Of a stretch of 33,770 nt of DNA, positions 30,440 to 33,770 are shown piece by piece. Positions within the stretch are counted from its first letter, which is position 1. Each line of letters starts with the position of its first letter. The translations under genes and the position numbers were made by a program. The stretch comes from Gemmatimonadaceae bacterium. Lineage in GTDB: Bacteria; Gemmatimonadota; Gemmatimonadetes; Gemmatimonadales; Gemmatimonadaceae. The stretch is taken from positions 1 to 33,770 of the forward strand of contig JANWLO010000004.1 in the NCBI GenBank assembly GCA_025450815.1, read 5' to 3'. The notes below the pieces were generated by a model. That model had not been told where the DNA came from and did not search any database. It worked only from the letters and a program-made list of their open reading frames with translations.

Positions 30440-32164
30440 ATGTCTCTTCGCTCTTCCCTGTCAATCGCGATCGCCGCAACGCTTCTCGCCGCATGCGCCG
30501 GTAGCACGCATCCCGCCATGTCGTCGTCGTCAACCGGCTCCTACGATGTCGTCATCTCACACGGCAAGATCGTGGATGGAACGGGGAATCCGTGGTACTA
30601 CGGTGACGTCGGACTTCGCGGCGATCGCATCGCGATCGTCGCGCCGGCAGGAGCGCTCGACGGTGCGACTGCGGTCAGACGCGTCGATGCGCGCGGCATG
30701 GTGATCGCACCGGGATTCATCGACATCCAGGGACAGTCCGACGAGCAGCTGCTCATCGGCGACGGCCGCGTCATCAGCAAGATCACCCAGGGCGTCACCA
30801 CCGAAATACTCGGCGAGGGCAACACGCCAGCGCCCGTGAACGACAAGATCCTCGCGACGATCGCGCCATCCGACACGGCGGACATCCGCGTCGCGAAGCA
30901 GTTTACGGGCGAACATGGCTTCGGCGCGTGGCTGGACGCGATGCAGCATCACGGCAACTCGATCAACGTCGGATCGTTCATCGGCGCCGCTACGATTCGC
31001 ACGTACGCGAACGGCGAGGCGCAGGGCGCGCCCACCGAGGCGCAGCTCGACACGATGCGGCGCGTGACGCGCGATGCGATGCGCGACGGCGCGTTCGGCG
31101 TCGCGAGCGCGCTGATCTATCCGCCGGGGAGCTACGCGGGTACGCACGAGTTGAGCGAGATCGCAAAGGCGATGGCGCCCTATCACGGCGTTTACATCTC
31201 GCACGTGCGCTCGGAGGGCGACAGTCTGCTGGAAGCCATAGATGAAGCGCTCGCAATCGGCCGAGCGGGTGGAGTTCCGGTGGAGATCTACCATCTCAAG
31301 GCAGCGGGCCACCACTCGTGGGGGAAGGCGGCCGAGATGGTTTCAAAGATCGACTCGGCACGCGCGGCTGGGCAGGATGTGGGAGCGACGATGTATCCGT
31401 ACACCGCGTCGGGCAACGGACTCGATGCGTGCATTCCGCCGTGGGCGGCGGAGAACGGCAAGCTGCTCGCTAACCTCCGCGATCCGGCGGCGAAGGCGCG
31501 CATCATCGAGGAGGCGATGGACAGCACGCCGGGGAAGCCCGTGTACTGCCAGGAGTCCGGGCCGGGTCCGATCATGGTCGTCGGACTGCTGTCGACGCCG
31601 TCCCTCGCGAAGTACGAGGGATGGCGACTCGACAAGATCGCGGACGACATGCACAAGTCGTGGGGCGAAGCGATGGCGGACATCGTGCTCACGTCCAACA
31701 ATCGCGCGGGGAAGCTGACGTTCAGCATGACGGACGAGAATGTCGCGATGCAGCTGAAGCGCCCGTGGGTATTGATCGGAACCGACGCGGAGGGCTTCGA
31801 CCCGGACAGCGCGAAGGGACTCACGCATCCGCGCGCGTACGGGAGCTATCCGCGGCTACTGGGCAAGTACGTGCGCGAGGAGCACGTGCTCACGCTCGAG
31901 GATGCGATCAGGAAGTTCTCGTCGGGCGTGGCCGAGCGGCTATCGCTTCCAGAGCGCGGGCTGCTGCGCGCAGGGATGTACGCGGACGTGGTGGTGTTCG
32001 ATCCGGCCACGATCATCGACAAGGCCACGTACGAAAAGCCGCATCAACTCTCGGTGGGCGTGAAGGACGTGTTCGTGAATGGCGTCGCGGTGGTGAAGGA
32101 TGGCGTGGCGACCGGAGCGAAGCCGGGGCGGGCGTTGAGGGGAGCGGGAGCGGGAATGAACTAG
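30440..32164 (+). CDS. Lipoprotein amidohydrolase of the N-acyl-D-amino-acid deacylase family, HxH motif replaced
   Basis: The protein is 574 residues from the ATG at 30440. A lipoprotein signal ends LLAAC (Cys19), placing it in the periplasm on a membrane. The amidohydrolase fold is marked by DVVISHGKIVDGTGNPWYYG, VIAPGFIDIQGQSDEQLL, SKITQGVTTEILGEG, YISHVRSEGDSLL (His255), VEIYHLKAAGHHSWG (His285) and LIGTDAEGFDPD (Asp449). In D-aminoacylase two histidines of an HxH stand where Gln97-Gly-Gln99 stand here, and the metal-binding Cys of GNCG is replaced in GEGN. Ligands equivalent to His220, His250 and Asp366 appear kept, so a one-metal site is possible. This QGQ/LGQ-type branch is, from memory, common in environmental bacteria. 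The stop shares CTAG with the convergent esterase stop. Confidence 0.87.
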   Translation: MSLRSSLSIAIAATLLAACAGSTHPAMSSSSTGSYDVVISHGKIVDGTGNPWYYGDVGLRGDRIAIVAPAGALDGATAVRRVDARGMVIAPGFIDIQGQSDEQLLIGDGRVISKITQGVTTEILGEGNTPAPVNDKILATIAPSDTADIRVAKQFTGEHGFGAWLDAMQHHGNSINVGSFIGAATIRTYANGEAQGAPTEAQLDTMRRVTRDAMRDGAFGVASALIYPPGSYAGTHELSEIAKAMAPYHGVYISHVRSEGDSLLEAIDEALAIGRAGGVPVEIYHLKAAGHHSWGKAAEMVSKIDSARAAGQDVGATMYPYTASGNGLDACIPPWAAENGKLLANLRDPAAKARIIEEAMDSTPGKPVYCQESGPGPIMVVGLLSTPSLAKYEGWRLDKIADDMHKSWGEAMADIVLTSNNRAGKLTFSMTDENVAMQLKRPWVLIGTDAEGFDPDSAKGLTHPRAYGSYPRLLGKYVREEHVLTLEDAIRKFSSGVAERLSLPERGLLRAGMYADVVVFDPATIIDKATYEKPHQLSVGVKDVFVNGVAVVKDGVATGAKPGRALRGAGAGMN

Positions 32165-32943
32165 CGCTGTGTGAGCCGCTGCGCGAACAGCCACCTCCAC
32201 AATTCTTCATCGCCGTACGCCTTGTCCCACGCGCCGTGGCCCACGTCCGGATACTCGGTGTATTTCGGCGACCCACCGGCGGCGCGAAGCGAATCGACGA
32301 GCGTGCGGTCCTGAACCACCGGCACCACGTCGTCCTGCGCGCCGTGAAAGATCCACACCGGCAAGTCCTTCGCGCGCTGCGCCACGTAACCGAATGGCTC
32401 CTCTCCCTTCGTGTCGACGAACAGATTTGCCATGTCCACACTCGGCGTGAGTCCGCCGCTCACAGTCACCGCGGCCGCGAAAACGCCCGGATGATCCACC
32501 AGCTGCTGCCACACGCCGTAGCCGCCCATCGAGAGGCCGGTGACGTACAACCGATTGCGATCACCGTGGAAATCCTTCACCGTCTTTTCGAACGCCGCGA
32601 ACGCCGCCTGCGCCACCTCGCCGCGAAACACGCTGTCGTCCGGGCACTGCGGCATCACCACGATCGCATCGAACCAGTCCCTGTGCCACCGTATCTGCGA
32701 TGGCATTCCCACCTGCGTCTGTTTGAGCCCATCGCTCCCCCTCTCGCCCGAGCCGTGCATGAACAGGATCACCGGCAGGTTGCGATGACCGTCGTACGTG
32801 AGTGGGACGTACACCTGATACCGCATTCGCAGCGTGCCCACGGTGACTATGCGATCGAGAAAGCCGCTGGCTGATTGCGCGGGGAGCGCGCCGGCGAAGG
32901 CAAGCACCAGTGACATCGACGCGAGCATCGGCGCAATCATCAT
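32161..32943 (-). CDS. Secreted alpha/beta-hydrolase (esterase/prolyl oligopeptidase-like)
   Basis: The protein has 260 residues. A signal peptide (about 1-23, SMSLVLAFAGALPAQS) is followed by an alpha/beta-hydrolase domain. The catalytic triad is visible: Ser in VTGLSMGGYGVW, Asp in IFHGAQDDVVP and His in PDVGHGAWDKAY. The oxyanion region VILFMHGSGERG and LPVILF strand match phospholipase/carboxylesterase and PHB-depolymerase-like secreted esterases, sometimes annotated as prolyl oligopeptidase family. Such enzymes cleave esters of plant or polymer origin in the periplasm; the actual substrate is unknown. The ATG at 32943 overlaps the stop of the upstream phosphoribulokinase-like gene as ATGA. 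The stop codon overlaps the deacylase stop in the four bases CTAG. Confidence 0.9.
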   Translation of the reverse strand: MMIAPMLASMSLVLAFAGALPAQSASGFLDRIVTVGTLRMRYQVYVPLTYDGHRNLPVILFMHGSGERGSDGLKQTQVGMPSQIRWHRDWFDAIVVMPQCPDDSVFRGEVAQAAFAAFEKTVKDFHGDRNRLYVTGLSMGGYGVWQQLVDHPGVFAAAVTVSGGLTPSVDMANLFVDTKGEEPFGYVAQRAKDLPVWIFHGAQDDVVPVVQDRTLVDSLRAAGGSPKYTEYPDVGHGAWDKAYGDEELWRWLFAQRLTQR

Positions 32944-33770
32944 GTGACGGCCTCCTTCGCGAGCCTCGCACGTAGCACGGGGTACGCGATGAGTCGCTGC
33001 GCGAGCGCCAGCGCGTGGCTGTGGCGAATCGTGCCGTTCTCGAAGAAGTCGCCGGTCCTCGCGAGCAGCATGCGCCGCATCTCCGGCCGCCGCATCCAGA
33101 GTGCGCGCTCAACCGCGCCCGCCTGCTCGGACGAGATCGCGCCATCGATCTCGAGTACGAGCTCCCCGCCAGGACGCTCGGCCAGCGCGATCGCCGGCGC
33201 GGCGCGCGGGCACGCGTCGAGCGCCGACTGTATTTCCGGCTGCTCGAGCGTGGGCCGCATCGTCACCGTCGCATGCAGCCGCTCGTAATCGGTGGGCTCG
33301 GCGCCGCCGTGAAAGCGCACGACCATGTCCGCGCGATCGCGCTGAGGCCTGATGTACTCCGCCGCCACCGACTCGCGGTGCTCCAGGATTCCCTGCACCT
33401 GGTCGGCCGAGTAGCCGCGTTTCTCAGTATCGCGCATCACCTTCCACAGATGACGCAGCGGCTCCGGAGTGTCGAGATACACGCTCACGTCGTATCGGTT
33501 GCGCAGCGCTTGCGAGTGCAGAGCAAGCAACCCTTCCACAATGAGAAACTCCGAAGGCATGACCGCGCGCGGCGCGCCGAAGTCCCCGGTCGCATGATCG
33601 TACGGCGCCTTGACCACTGGCCGGCCCTTGGCGAGCGCTTCGCGATGCTCGCCGAGCAGATCGAGATCGTTGCAGTCGGGATGGAGCGCGCTGATTCGCC
33701 GCGCGCGCCGCTCGCGTCGGTTGTAGCGATGATAGTCGTCCGTCGTCACGATGGTGACGCGCTCGTCGCC
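32940..33770 (-). CDS. Phosphoribulokinase/uridine kinase-like protein, N-terminus cut by window edge
   Basis: The visible 276 residues run from an open frame at the right edge to the stop at 32940. The P-loop must lie beyond the window. What is visible matches phosphoribulokinase: TTDDYHRYNRRERR, PDCNDLDLLGEHREALAKG, PYDHATGDF, FLIVEGLLALHSQALRNRYD, VYLDTPEPLRHLWKVMRDTE, and EYIRPQRDRADMVVRF. The spacing resembles the class II (cyanobacterial/archaeal-like) enzymes more than the proteobacterial octameric form. A C-terminal extension of about 100 residues is less conserved. Phosphoribulokinase makes ribulose 1,5-bisphosphate, but no RuBisCO gene is seen here and a different sugar or nucleoside substrate is possible. 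It is coupled to the esterase by a four-base overlap. Confidence 0.85.
   Translation of the reverse strand, partial: GDERVTIVTTDDYHRYNRRERRARRISALHPDCNDLDLLGEHREALAKGRPVVKAPYDHATGDFGAPRAVMPSEFLIVEGLLALHSQALRNRYDVSVYLDTPEPLRHLWKVMRDTEKRGYSADQVQGILEHRESVAAEYIRPQRDRADMVVRFHGGAEPTDYERLHATVTMRPTLEQPEIQSALDACPRAAPAIALAERPGGELVLEIDGAISSEQAGAVERALWMRRPEMRRMLLARTGDFFENGTIRHSHALALAQRLIAYPVLRARLAKEAVT

Noticed and set aside
1-33770. CRISPR arrays, insertion sequences, phage or integrase genes
   Set aside because: No regularly spaced repeats, transposase or integrase motifs, or duplicated tRNA end (attachment site) next to the single tRNA were seen.

Overview
The window is a GC-rich chromosomal segment from a Gram-negative bacterium. 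It encodes a TonB-dependent receptor, an outer-membrane beta-barrel, lipoproteins and PQQ synthesis. Base composition, gene density and gene content fit Gemmatimonadota best, but that placement is an inference from style and not a phylogenetic result. I see no phage, transposase, CRISPR array or rRNA. There is one tRNA (Asn-GTT). Both edges cut genes: a DUF885 hydrolase on the left and a phosphoribulokinase-like gene on the right.

Layout. 1-5.5 kb holds a DUF885 metallohydrolase-like gene, a convergent ATP-grasp ligase coupled to a small oxidase-like membrane protein, lipoate-protein ligase, and a UBP-zinc-finger/DUF5996 pair. 5.6-10.3 kb holds the ergothioneine genes egtB and egtD, facing a two-gene ABC importer: an ATPase and a fused binding-protein/permease of the osmoprotectant/EgtU superfamily. 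10.4-14 kb holds a DUF488 protein and an NtrB/NtrC-like two-component pair. A 334-base non-coding stretch with nested inverted repeats follows. 14.3-18.5 kb holds a PQQ cluster in the order pqqB-pqqC-pqqD-pqqA-pqqE, then a PAS-LuxR regulator. The 24-codon pqqA lies between pqqD and pqqE and is followed by a 14-bp stem-loop.

18.5-26.5 kb, on the minus strand, is the most unusual block. Six genes overlap or nearly abut: TonB-dependent receptor, YfiR-like periplasmic protein, CHASE8-HAMP-PAS histidine kinase, single-domain receiver, receiver-kinase, and receiver-PAS-kinase-receiver. In the known YfiBNR system, YfiR restrains a diguanylate cyclase (YfiN) through that enzyme's CHASE8 domain. Here the same pair of periplasmic parts appears to control a phosphorelay, with a TonB receptor in front. 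No protein in the block has a recognisable DNA-binding or c-di-GMP output domain.

26.7-33.8 kb holds a small hypothetical, a cupredoxin lipoprotein, small charged proteins including a KGG/plasmid-stabilisation-like one, an aquaporin lacking the usual arginine after its second NPA box, an outer-membrane beta-barrel, tRNA-Asn, and a lipoprotein amidohydrolase of the N-acyl-D-amino-acid deacylase family whose HxH motif reads QGQ. The window ends with an esterase translationally coupled to the phosphoribulokinase-like gene.

Shared themes are redox and thiol cofactors (ergothioneine, PQQ, lipoate, a copper protein) and unusually dense two-component signalling.
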